A stretch of DNA of 64,000 nucleotides from Streptomyces mirabilis (GTDB taxonomy: Bacteria; Actinomycetota; Actinomycetes; Streptomycetales; Streptomycetaceae): assembly GCF_018310535.1 (NCBI RefSeq), contig NZ_CP074102.1, positions 6,944,001-7,008,000 of the forward strand, written 5' to 3'. Position numbers and translations under genes: made by a program. A model generated the notes under the pieces. It saw nothing but the letters and a program-made list of their open reading frames with translations. It was not told where the DNA came from and did no database searches. Positions 19,491 through 26,709 of this stretch are shown here, in pieces. How positions within the stretch are numbered: position 1 is the first letter of the stretch; each line of letters opens with the position of its first letter.

Positions 19491-20592
19491 GTGATCGTGA
19501 AGCTGGTCGTGCAGGTCAAGCTGGAGCCGACTCCGAAACAGGCGGCGACGCTTGAGGCGACCCTGCGTGCCTGTAACGAGGCCGCAACGTGGGTGAGTGA
19601 GGTCGCTTTCGAGTGTGGGGAGTTCAAGAACTTCGCCTTGCGTAAGCACACCTACGATGCTGTCAAATCCCGTTGGAATCTGGGTGCGCAGGCCGCGCAG
19701 CATTCGATCAGGAAAGTGTGTGACGCCTACACCACGCTGAGGGCGAACCTGAGGGCCGGGAACCTCGGCAGGCCCGGCTCGCGCCGTTACCGCAGGGCCG
19801 CTGAGAAGCCGATCGCCTTCCGCCCCCCCCGGGGCGCGCAGCCCTACGACGACCGCATGTTGTCCTGGCAGACCGCTGAGCGCACGGTGTCCATCTGGAC
19901 CACCAGCGGCCGGGTCAAGAGCGTGGCGTTCACCGCGTCGGTGGAGCAGCTGGCCACGTTGGCCCTGTACCGCAAGGGCGAGTCGGATCTGCTGGAGCGG
20001 GACGGCATGTGGTTCCTCAACGCCACCTGCGAGGTCCCTGAGGCGGCGCTCAACATCGGTCCGGTGGACTTCCTCGGTATCGACCTCGGGATCGTGAACA
20101 TCGCCACCACCAGTGACGGCGAGATCATGGCCGGACGCGAGCTCAACCGCACCCGCCTGCGCGAGCGCGGCCTGCGCACCAAGCTGCAGAAAAAGAACAC
20201 ACCGTCCGCCAAGCGGCGCCTGAAGAAACGGCGGCGCAAGGAGGCGCGGCGGGCGCGGGACATCAACCACAAGATCGCGAAGCATGTGGTGGCCGAGGCT
20301 GGGGGTACCTCCCACGCCCTTGAGGCAGTGGGGGAGCACCGGTCGCGGAATCGCCCTGGAAGACCTGACAGGGATCCGCGAGCGGGTACGGCTTCGCAAG
20401 CTCCAACGGGCCACCCACTCCGCCTGGTCGTTCGCCCAGTTGGGGAGCTTCATCGGATACAAGGCCCGCCGGGCGGGGGTGGCGGTGGTGTACGTCGATC
20501 CGGCGTACACCTCCCGCACCTGCGCCGAGTGCGGGCACATCGACAGGGCGAACCGGGTCTCCCAGGCCTGGTTCGCGTGCCGGAACTGCGGG
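19491..20592 (+). pseudogene. tnpB: tnpB (IS200/IS605 OrfB), frameshifted and 3'-truncated
   Basis: The GTG at 19491 begins a TnpB chain with the N-terminal HTH-like region (KLEPTPKQAATLEATLRACN), RuvC-I FLGIDLGIVNIATT (catalytic Asp) and the basic helix (KRRLKKRRRKEARRARD). After HKIAKHVVAEA the frame is lost through insertion of a short palindromic repeat (20298-20335). Reading resumes in the +1 frame with GRGIALEDLTGIRERVRLRK (RuvC-II Glu) and the zinc finger CAECGHIDRAN...CRNCG. The chain ends there; the RuvC-III Asp segment is missing and sequence of another gene follows. No intact tnpA lies nearby, so this is a dead RNA-guided nuclease relic. Confidence 0.9.
20298..20335. repeat. Streptomyces short palindromic repeat inserted in tnpB
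   Basis: A GGCTGGGGGTACCTCCCA...GTGGGGGAG element of about 38 bp matches a type of interspersed repeat often seen in Streptomyces. It splits the tnpB reading frame between the basic helix and the RuvC-II segment, with a net length that is not a multiple of three. A related copy lies at 26383-26425. Confidence 0.7.
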
Positions 20593-20593
20593 G

Positions 20594-20707
20594 TTCGAAG
20601 CGGAGGAGGCTCGGGAGGCGTTGGGGCTGAGCGCGGATGTGCCCGTGCTGGAGTGCGATGCGCGGGAACGGGGGTCGGCCTGGGAAACCGACCCCCTACA
20701 ACCCTAG
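20594..20707 (+). pseudogene. Conservon GTPase (CvnD) C-terminal remnant
   Basis: The frame starting at the tnpB junction reads FEAEEAREALGLSADVPVL then ECDARERGSAWETDPLQP and a TAG stop. The EVREALxLxxxVPVxxCDAR pattern is characteristic of the C-terminus of Streptomyces conservon GTP-binding proteins (CvnD). Only about 37 residues remain; the rest of the conservon is absent. Its stop shares CTAG with the stop of the convergent binding protein gene, which suggests that this end is the original chromosomal neighbour and that the IS elements replaced the rest. Confidence 0.5.
20670..20696. terminator. Hairpin at the cvnD remnant/binding protein convergence
   Basis: Perfect arms GGGGGTCGG and CCGACCCCC have a nine-base loop. 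It lies immediately beyond the stop of the minus-strand binding protein gene. Confidence 0.7.
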
Positions 20708-21660
20708 TTCTTCAGTTCCGGCGGCGAGACCTGCGACTTCTCTATCGCCGAACCCGTCGTCCCCCACTTCTTGAGGATCCTGTCGTACGTGCCGTCCGCG
20801 ATCAGCTTGTTCACCGCCGCCTGGAAGGCGGGGGCGAGCTTGGTGTCCTTCTTGAAGGCGAAGCCGACGTCGAGGCGGTGGAACTCGTTGAGGAACTTGA
20901 CGCCCTGCTGTTGGGTGACGGCGTAGCGCAGGCCGTTGATGGTGCTCATCACGATGTTGCTGCGGCCCTGTTGGAGTGAGGACCAGATCGCGCCCTGCTC
21001 GCTGTAGGTCTGCACCTTGTACGCCTTCTTGCCGGCGTCGGTGCAGACCTTCTTGTTCTCCTCCAGCGTCGCCTCGAAGGTGGTGCCCGCGCCGGTCGCG
21101 ACGTTCAGGCCGCACAGCTGCTCGAGGTCGGTGATCTTGGCGAGTTTGCTGTCCTTGCGGGTGGCGAACCCCTGGCCGTCGTTGATGTAGGTGACGAAGT
21201 CGATCGTCTTGCGCCGTTCGTCGGTCACGCCGAAGTTGCTGGCGCCGAAGTCGTACTTGCCGCTGTCCAGGGCCGGCAGGATCGCCTCGAAACTGGCCTG
21301 TTCCGTCTTGAGCTCGATGCCGAGCACCTTGGCCACGGCGTCCGCGAAGTCGACGTCCTGGCCCGTCAGCGTCTTGCCGTCGTCCAGGTACGTCGTGCCG
21401 GGTGGCGTACCGCCGACGGCGACCGCCACGGTGAGGCTGGTGACGCCGGACGGGAGCAGTTTGGCCGCGGCCTCGTCCTTCGTGATGTCCGAGACGACGT
21501 CCGTGGTGGGGATCTTGTCGGCCTTGGCCGCCGCCGCATTCGCCGCGCTGCCGGTCGTGTCGTCCGAGCCGGAGCCGCATGCAGTGAGGAGCAGGGCCGT
21601 CGAGGTGATGATGACAAAGGGAGCAAAATGCCGATAACGGGTACGCGTGGACGTACGCAT
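20704..21660 (-). CDS. Polar amino acid/cystine-type ABC substrate-binding lipoprotein
   Basis: This 318-residue lipoprotein of the SBP_bac_3 (type II) family has a signal with lipobox LLLTAC at about residues 23-28. The ligand domain shows TLTGQDVDFADAVAKVLGIE, FEAILPALDSGKYDFGASNF and a C-terminal ADGTYDRILKKWGT. Family members bind glutamate, glutamine, arginine, cystine or related compounds. It is divergent from the permease operon at 22108. Its own 5' region carries a sulfur-type leader peptide (21838-21909) and a GATC-rich repeat, so a sulfur-containing amino acid is the favoured ligand (inference). Confidence 0.9.
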   Translation of the reverse strand: MRTSTRTRYRHFAPFVIITSTALLLTACGSGSDDTTGSAANAAAAKADKIPTTDVVSDITKDEAAAKLLPSGVTSLTVAVAVGGTPPGTTYLDDGKTLTGQDVDFADAVAKVLGIELKTEQASFEAILPALDSGKYDFGASNFGVTDERRKTIDFVTYINDGQGFATRKDSKLAKITDLEQLCGLNVATGAGTTFEATLEENKKVCTDAGKKAYKVQTYSEQGAIWSSLQQGRSNIVMSTINGLRYAVTQQQGVKFLNEFHRLDVGFAFKKDTKLAPAFQAAVNKLIADGTYDRILKKWGTTGSAIEKSQVSPPELKN

Positions 21661-21766
21661 GGTGTGCGGTCTCCTGAGAGCAAGAGTGAGCAGAACCCGA
21701 GGGGAGGGGTGTGTGTGAAGGCGAAGGGGAGGGAGAACGCGAAAGGCGCCCGATTGATCAAAGGAT

Positions 21767-21817
21767 CAAGCGATCGGATTGACCAAGCGATCGGATCGAT
21801 CAAGGGATCAAGCGATC
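21767..21817. repeat. Iterated CAAGCGATC repeat in the binding-protein leader
   Basis: Three exact copies of CAAGCGATC (21767-21775, 21784-21792, 21809-21817) and one variant CAAGGGATC (21801-21809) lie in a GATC-rich stretch, downstream of the leader peptide and upstream of the binding-protein start in minus-strand sense. The repeat may form attenuator structures or bind a regulator. Confidence 0.65.
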
Positions 21818-21837
21818 AGGGCGCGCAGTGGGTCAGC

Positions 21838-21909
21838 TCAACAGGAAGAGGACCACACTCGACCGAAGTCGATGTGGGAGCGCTTGACCAGCCACTGCTG
21901 TGGATGCAT
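21838..21909 (-). CDS. Leader peptide of the actinobacterial sulfur/cysteine attenuator type (23 aa)
   Basis: A short frame reads MHPQQWLVKRSHIDFGRV and ends WSSSC before TGA. Actinobacteria place tiny peptides with an (R)xHIDxxRVxSxxC-type sequence ahead of sulfur and cysteine metabolism genes; this one has the RSHIDFGRV core and a terminal Cys codon. It lies about 180 bp upstream of the binding-protein ATG on the same strand. Slow translation of the last Cys codon when cysteine is short would alter folding of the downstream RNA (known idea for such leaders, not shown here). No strong ribosome site is seen, so the peptide may be leaderless. Confidence 0.7.
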   Translation of the reverse strand: MHPQQWLVKRSHIDFGRVWSSSC

Positions 21910-22107
21910 GGGCCAAGTGGAACAGGCATCCGGTTGTGCGTCAACTGACTTGAGACGTACGGCTCACAGTATGGACAGCCTTGACAGCGGGGGGAAACGG
22001 GCCCGTACTCTCGGTGGACGGCCCTGCTGAGGGGCTCGGCCGTACGGCGCCGTGAGGCGCTCCGTGTGAAGGCACCCGTGTTCGACCGACGTCACGGAGT
22101 CTTCCGC

Positions 22108-22965
22108 ATGTCTTCCGACACCCTCGCCAAAACATCCGCCGCACCGGACATACCGGAGCAGGCCGACTCCCTGCGGATCGTCCCGCAGCGCCGTCTCGGT
22201 CAGTGGACGGCCGCCGTCGCCGTGCTGGTGCTGCTCGGGCTCGCCGTCACCTCCGTCGTCCGCAACAAGGCGTTCCAGTGGGGAGTGGTCGGCGACTACT
22301 TCACCTCGGACTCCGTACTGCGCGGCCTGTGGCTCACCCTGTGGCTGACGGCCGTGGTGATGGTGCTCGGCTTCGTCCTTGGGGCGCTGCTCGCGGCGGC
22401 CCGGTTGTCCGCCAACCCCGTGCTGCGCGGCGTGAGTTGGGGTTACGTGTGGCTGTTCCGGTCGATCCCGATCCTGGTGCAGCTGCTGCTGTGGTTCAAC
22501 ATCGGGGCGCTGTATCCGCAGCTTCTCGGCGTGAAGACGGTCAATCTGTTCACCCCGATCGCGGTCGCGATCATCGGGCTCACCCTGCACGAGGCCGCCT
22601 ATGCCGCCGAGGTCGTCCGCGGCGGCATCCTCTCCGTCGACCGCGGGCAGATCGAGGCCGCGCAGGCGCTCGGGCTGAGCCGGTGGCGCCGCTGGTGGCG
22701 GATCGTGCTGCCGCAGGCGATGCGCTCCATCGTGCCGCCCGCCGGGAACATGCTGATCGGCACCCTCAAGGGCACCTCGATCGTCAGCGTCATCGCCGTC
22801 CAGGACCTGCTCTTCTCCGTGCAGCTCGTCTACCACCGCACCTACCAGGTCATCCCGCTGCTGATGGTCGCCACCATCTGGTACACCGTCGTCACCTCGG
22901 TGCTCAGCCTCGGCCAGTACTACGTCGAGAAGCACTACGCGCGCGGTTCGGAGCGCTCGCGATGA
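22108..22965 (+). CDS. Polar amino acid ABC transporter permease (HisM/TcyL-like)
   Basis: This 285-residue inner-membrane permease has at least five helices. It carries the BPD_transp_1 EAA loop: AAYAAEVVRGGILSVDRGQI, then EAAQALGLSRWRRWWRIVLP. The ATG at 22108 follows CACGGAG at good spacing; an in-frame GTG at 22066 is less likely. Only one permease gene is present, so the transporter probably uses a homodimer. It overlaps the next gene by ATGA. Confidence 0.9.
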   Translation: MSSDTLAKTSAAPDIPEQADSLRIVPQRRLGQWTAAVAVLVLLGLAVTSVVRNKAFQWGVVGDYFTSDSVLRGLWLTLWLTAVVMVLGFVLGALLAAARLSANPVLRGVSWGYVWLFRSIPILVQLLLWFNIGALYPQLLGVKTVNLFTPIAVAIIGLTLHEAAYAAEVVRGGILSVDRGQIEAAQALGLSRWRRWWRIVLPQAMRSIVPPAGNMLIGTLKGTSIVSVIAVQDLLFSVQLVYHRTYQVIPLLMVATIWYTVVTSVLSLGQYYVEKHYARGSERSR

Positions 22966-24734
22966 GCACGTCGAAGCCGACTCTCGTGATCGTCGGGGCC
23001 GGGCCGCGGGGGACCGGTCTCATCGAGCGCATCGCCGCCAACGCGCCCGAGCTGTACGCCGGTTCGGGCGCCGAAGGTCTCGACATCCATCTTGTCGATC
23101 CCCATCCGCCGGGTGCCGGACGCATCTGGCGCGAGGCGCAGTCGCCGCTGCTGTGGATGAACTCGCACGCCGAGGACGTCACCATGTTCACCGACGAGAC
23201 GGTGGCCATGGCCGGGCCTGTGCGCCCCGGTCCCACACTGCACGAATGGGCGGCCGTCGACGGCCGCACCTTCGCCGACCGACAGCTGCAAGGGGCCTAC
23301 CTGAGCTGGGTGCACGAGCAAGCCGTGGCTGCCCTGCCGCCGGACGTCACCGTCCACCATCACCCGTGCAGGGCCCTGCGCGTCAGCGGCCCGCGCGAGG
23401 GGCGCCAGCAGGTGTGGCTGGAGGGCCGTCCGCGTCCCCTCCTCGCCGACCTCGTCGTTCTCGCGCTCGGCCATCTGGACGCCGAACTCGACCAGGAGCA
23501 GCGCGAATTGGCGGCGTACGCCCGTGCCCACGACCTGGTCCACCTGCCGCCCGACTTCACCGCCGACAGCGACCTGTCCTCGCTCGCGCCCGGCGAACCC
23601 GTCCTCGTGCGCGGCTTCGGACTCGCCTTCGTCGACCTGATGGTGCTGCTCACGGAGGGGCGGGGCGGGCGGTACGACGGTGACACGTACGTGCCCTCGG
23701 GGCAGGAGCCGGTGCTGTACGTCGGGTCGCGGCGCGGAGTGCCGTACCACTCGAAGATCGGTTACGACTGGACCGGTGAACGGCCGCCGCTTCCCCGCTT
23801 CTTCGGGCCCGCCGAGGTCGACGCGGTGCTCGCACGACCGGACGGTTTCGACTTCCGGCGCGATGTGTGGCCGTTGATCGAGAAGGAGTTGGGGTTCGCG
23901 CACTACCACCGGCTGTTCGGCGTGCATCCCGAGCGGACGAGTATCGCCTGGACCGACTTCGAGGAGAAGTACGCGGCGGGGGAGGCGGCGGAGCGCGAGG
24001 CTCTCGTGGCGTCCGCCGTGCCCGACCCCGCCGACCGGCTCGACCTCGCGGCGCTCGACCGTCCACTGGACGGGGTGCGGTACGCGTCGGAGGAGGAGTT
24101 CCAGGAGGGACTCCGGGCGTACATAGAGGGTGATCTGAGGCGACGTCATGATCCCGGGAACAGCCCTGACTTGGCCGTCTTCCTCGGACTGCTCTCCGTC
24201 TACGGGCAGTTGATCCGGCTCGGTGACGTCGGGCCCTGGTGGCACGGCTTCTTCAGCTACCTCGCCTCGGGGCCGCCCGGACCCCGGCTGCGGCAGATGC
24301 TCGCACTCTCCCGGGCCGGCGTCGTGCGGTTCGTGGGCGCGGACATGGCCGTGGTCGCCGAGGGCGGGGTGTTCCGGGCGTCGAGCGCGACCGTGCCGGG
24401 CGCGACGGTCGAGGCACGGGCGCTCGTCGAGGCGCGGCTGCCCGAGCCCACCGTCGGACGCGCCCTCGACCCGCTGTTGCGTGAACTGCACGACGACGGG
24501 GCCGTCGAGACCCCGGAGGGGCTGCTGCGGGTGGACCGCACCGACGGGCGGATCCTCGACAGGGCCGGGCAGCCACACCCCCGGCGGTTCGCGCTGGGGC
24601 CCTACACCGACGTACGTACCCCCGGCGCCTTCACCCGGCCGCGCACCGGCGGGCCCGCGTTCCGGCAGAACGACGCCACCGCGCGAGCCGCGCTGGCGTT
24701 CCTGCGCGACCTTGCGTGTCGGGCCGCCGCGTAA
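22962..24734 (+). CDS. FAD/NAD(P)-binding oxidoreductase-like protein
   Basis: This 590-residue protein opens with the dinucleotide-binding fold PTLVIVGAGPRGTGLIERIA, as in the large FAD-NAD(P)-binding (PF13454-type) family. Other conserved blocks are DPHPPGAGRIWR, LLWMNSHAEDVTMFTDE and VLVRGFGLAFVDLMVLLTEG. No transmembrane segments or catalytic Cys pair are seen. Proteins of this type occur in secondary and sulfur metabolism; the reaction is not known. The start ATG overlaps the permease stop, tying it to uptake. It may be a flavin-dependent step on the imported compound. Confidence 0.8.
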   Translation: MSTSKPTLVIVGAGPRGTGLIERIAANAPELYAGSGAEGLDIHLVDPHPPGAGRIWREAQSPLLWMNSHAEDVTMFTDETVAMAGPVRPGPTLHEWAAVDGRTFADRQLQGAYLSWVHEQAVAALPPDVTVHHHPCRALRVSGPREGRQQVWLEGRPRPLLADLVVLALGHLDAELDQEQRELAAYARAHDLVHLPPDFTADSDLSSLAPGEPVLVRGFGLAFVDLMVLLTEGRGGRYDGDTYVPSGQEPVLYVGSRRGVPYHSKIGYDWTGERPPLPRFFGPAEVDAVLARPDGFDFRRDVWPLIEKELGFAHYHRLFGVHPERTSIAWTDFEEKYAAGEAAEREALVASAVPDPADRLDLAALDRPLDGVRYASEEEFQEGLRAYIEGDLRRRHDPGNSPDLAVFLGLLSVYGQLIRLGDVGPWWHGFFSYLASGPPGPRLRQMLALSRAGVVRFVGADMAVVAEGGVFRASSATVPGATVEARALVEARLPEPTVGRALDPLLRELHDDGAVETPEGLLRVDRTDGRILDRAGQPHPRRFALGPYTDVRTPGAFTRPRTGGPAFRQNDATARAALAFLRDLACRAAA

Positions 24735-24777
24735 CTCCCGACCGTCAACTCCACTGCCAGCACAAGGGATTCACACG

Positions 24778-25539
24778 ATGACCTTCATGGTCGACATCAG
24801 GTCCGTCCACAAGAGCTTCGGACCACTGGAAGTGCTCAAGGGCATCGACTTCGCGGTGCGCACCGGCGAGGTCACCGTGGTCCTCGGCCCGTCCGGCTCC
24901 GGCAAGTCCACGCTGCTGCGCACCATCAACCACCTGGAGAAGGTGGACCGGGGCCGGATCAGCGTCGACGGCTCGCTGGTCGGCTACCGGCGCTCCGGCG
25001 ACAAGCTGTACGAGCTGCGTGAGCGCGAGATCCTGAGGCAGCGCACCCGGATCGGGTTCGTCTTCCAGAACTTCAACCTCTTCCCGCACCTCACCGTGCT
25101 GGACAACATCGTCGAGGCCCCGGTCTCCGCGCTGAAGCGCCCGCGCAAGGACGCCGTCGAGGCGGCGCGGGCACTGCTCGACCGGGTGGGGCTCGCCGAC
25201 AAGGCCGACGCCTACCCGAAGCGGCTCTCCGGCGGCCAGCAGCAACGCGTCGCCATCGCCCGCGCGCTCGCCCTGGAGCCGAAGCTGCTGCTCTTCGACG
25301 AGCCGACCTCGGCGCTCGACCCCGAGCTGGTCGGCGAAGTCCTCGACGTCATCAAGGATCTGGCCCACCAGGGCACCACGATGATCGTCGTCACGCACGA
25401 GATCGGGTTCGCCCGGGAGGTCGCCGACACCGTCGTCTTCATGGACGACGGGCGGATCGTCGAGCAGGGCGCCCCCGGTGACGTACTCGACCGGCCGCGG
25501 CACGAACGGACGCGGTCGTTCCTGTCCAAGGTTCTTTGA
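24778..25539 (+). CDS. Polar amino acid ABC transporter ATPase
   Basis: This 253-residue ATPase of the GlnQ/TcyN group is complete: Walker A GPSGSGKST, Q-loop FQNFNLFPHLTVL, signature LSGGQQQRVAIARALA, Walker B LLLFDEPTSALD and H-loop VVTHE. It completes the importer whose permease is at 22108 and whose binding protein is at 20704. The ATG at 24778 follows ACAAGG. There are 43 bp between it and the FAD-protein stop. Confidence 0.95.
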   Translation: MTFMVDIRSVHKSFGPLEVLKGIDFAVRTGEVTVVLGPSGSGKSTLLRTINHLEKVDRGRISVDGSLVGYRRSGDKLYELREREILRQRTRIGFVFQNFNLFPHLTVLDNIVEAPVSALKRPRKDAVEAARALLDRVGLADKADAYPKRLSGGQQQRVAIARALALEPKLLLFDEPTSALDPELVGEVLDVIKDLAHQGTTMIVVTHEIGFAREVADTVVFMDDGRIVEQGAPGDVLDRPRHERTRSFLSKVL

Positions 25540-25590
25540 TCCCTCTCCAGGGGTCTTTGATCGGTTTACCGGAGAGAGGTTTCACTCGAT

Positions 25591-26709
25591 ATGACCGCAC
25601 CGCACGGCCGGGGGCTGCTGCACCTGGCCGCCGCCCTCGATCAACAGGCGGCCTTCGACGCCGCCTCGTACGTCGGGACGGCGCAGCTCGCGGAGCGTGG
25701 CGGGCTCGACTTCGTGACGCTCGGCGACACCTTCGCGCGCCCCGGGCCCGACGCGCTCGCCGTGCTCTCCCGTGTCGCGCCCGCCACCCGCCGGATCGGT
25801 CTGGTGCCGACCGTGACCACCACCCACACCGAGCCCTTCCACGTCCAGGCGGCCGTGGCGACCCTCGACTGGGTCAGCCGCGGCCGGGCCGGCTGGCAGC
25901 TCGACGTGTCGACGACCGAGGGCGAGGCCCGCCTCTTCGGCCGCCGGCACGCCGCACCCACCGACGCGCTGTGGCGGGAGGCCGGCGAGATCGCCGAGGC
26001 GGCCGCCCGGCTCTGGGACAGCTGGGAGGACGACGCCGAGATACGCGACGAGGCCACCGGCCGATTCATCGACCGGGACAAGCTGCACCACGTCGACTTC
26101 CAGGGCGCCACCTTCTTCGTGAAGGGCCCCTCGGTCGTGCCGCGGCCCCCGCAGGGCCACCCCGTGCGGGTCGTCGACGCCACCGAGGGGGCCGCCCGGC
26201 GGGTCGCCGCCCGGTACGCCGACGTGGCGCTCGTCCGGGTCGTGGGACCCGCGCAGGCCCGGGCCGTGCGGACCGAACTCCGGGAGGCGGCAGCGGAGTT
26301 CGGCCGCAACCCCGACACCCTGCGGGTCCTCGGTTCGCTCGTCGTCGACCTCGGCGACGGGGAGTGCGCGGCCGAGCCGGGATGGGGGTCCCCCCTGTTC
26401 GAGCGAAGCCGAGAACTTGGGGGAGGTGGTGGCGGTCCCCGGCAGACCGCGCAGGGGCCGCTGTACCGGGGCGGCCCGGTGGACCTGGCCGAGCTGATCG
26501 CCGCCTGGCACGCGTCCGAGGCCGTCGACGGCTTCCACCTCACCCCGGTCGAGCCGCGCCGTGACCTGGAACGGCTCGTGAACGCAACGGTGGCGCTGCT
26601 CCAGCACCGCGGTCTGTTCCGCACCTTCTATCCGGGCAGCACGCTCAGGGAGCACCTGGGGCTGGCCCGGCCCGCCAACCAGTACGCCGTGACAGGGGGA
26701 GCGTCATGA
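25591..26709 (+). CDS. LLM-class flavin-dependent monooxygenase (carries an inserted repeat)
   Basis: This 372-residue bacterial luciferase-like (F420/FMN) oxidoreductase has a TIM barrel: TAQLAERGGLDFVTLGDTFA, RRIGLVPTVTTTHTEPFHVQ, GRAGWQLDVSTTEGEARLFG. Such enzymes oxidise sulfonates, thioethers or alkyl compounds with reduced flavin and O2. A short palindromic repeat (26383-26425) is inserted in frame and adds about 15 residues (GWGSPLFERSRELGGGGG region) in the C-terminal third, leaving the frame intact. The start ATG 25591 follows GGAGAGAGG. It is coupled by ATGA to the second monooxygenase. Confidence 0.85.
   Translation: MTAPHGRGLLHLAAALDQQAAFDAASYVGTAQLAERGGLDFVTLGDTFARPGPDALAVLSRVAPATRRIGLVPTVTTTHTEPFHVQAAVATLDWVSRGRAGWQLDVSTTEGEARLFGRRHAAPTDALWREAGEIAEAAARLWDSWEDDAEIRDEATGRFIDRDKLHHVDFQGATFFVKGPSVVPRPPQGHPVRVVDATEGAARRVAARYADVALVRVVGPAQARAVRTELREAAAEFGRNPDTLRVLGSLVVDLGDGECAAEPGWGSPLFERSRELGGGGGGPRQTAQGPLYRGGPVDLAELIAAWHASEAVDGFHLTPVEPRRDLERLVNATVALLQHRGLFRTFYPGSTLREHLGLARPANQYAVTGGAS
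26383..26425. repeat. Streptomyces short palindromic repeat inserted in frame in a monooxygenase gene
   Basis: The segment GATGGGGGTCCCCCC...TTCGAGCGAAGCCGAGAA...TTGGGGGAG is a known style of Streptomyces interspersed repeat. It is about 43-45 bp long and does not break the reading frame, so it is translated as a Gly-rich insert. A related element breaks tnpB at 20298. Confidence 0.75.

Larger units (their letters stand above)
21661..22107. other. Divergent regulatory region of the predicted sulfur-scavenging cluster
   Basis: These 447 bp separate the minus-strand binding protein gene from the plus-strand permease operon. They hold a leader-peptide gene and an iterated GATC repeat on the minus-strand side, and the permease operon promoter on the other side, probably between 21930 and 22100. 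No other gene was seen. Confidence 0.6.

Noticed and set aside
20594..20630. tRNA T-loop-like GGGTTCGAAGC near 20591
   Set aside because: No cloverleaf, acceptor stem or anticodon arm can be formed; the sequence reads as a CvnD remnant.
22066..22107. Possible second leader peptide (frame with DRRHGVFRMSS) before the permease
   Set aside because: It is in frame with the permease, has no HVD/HID core or Cys end, and is better read as non-coding sequence ahead of ATG 22108.
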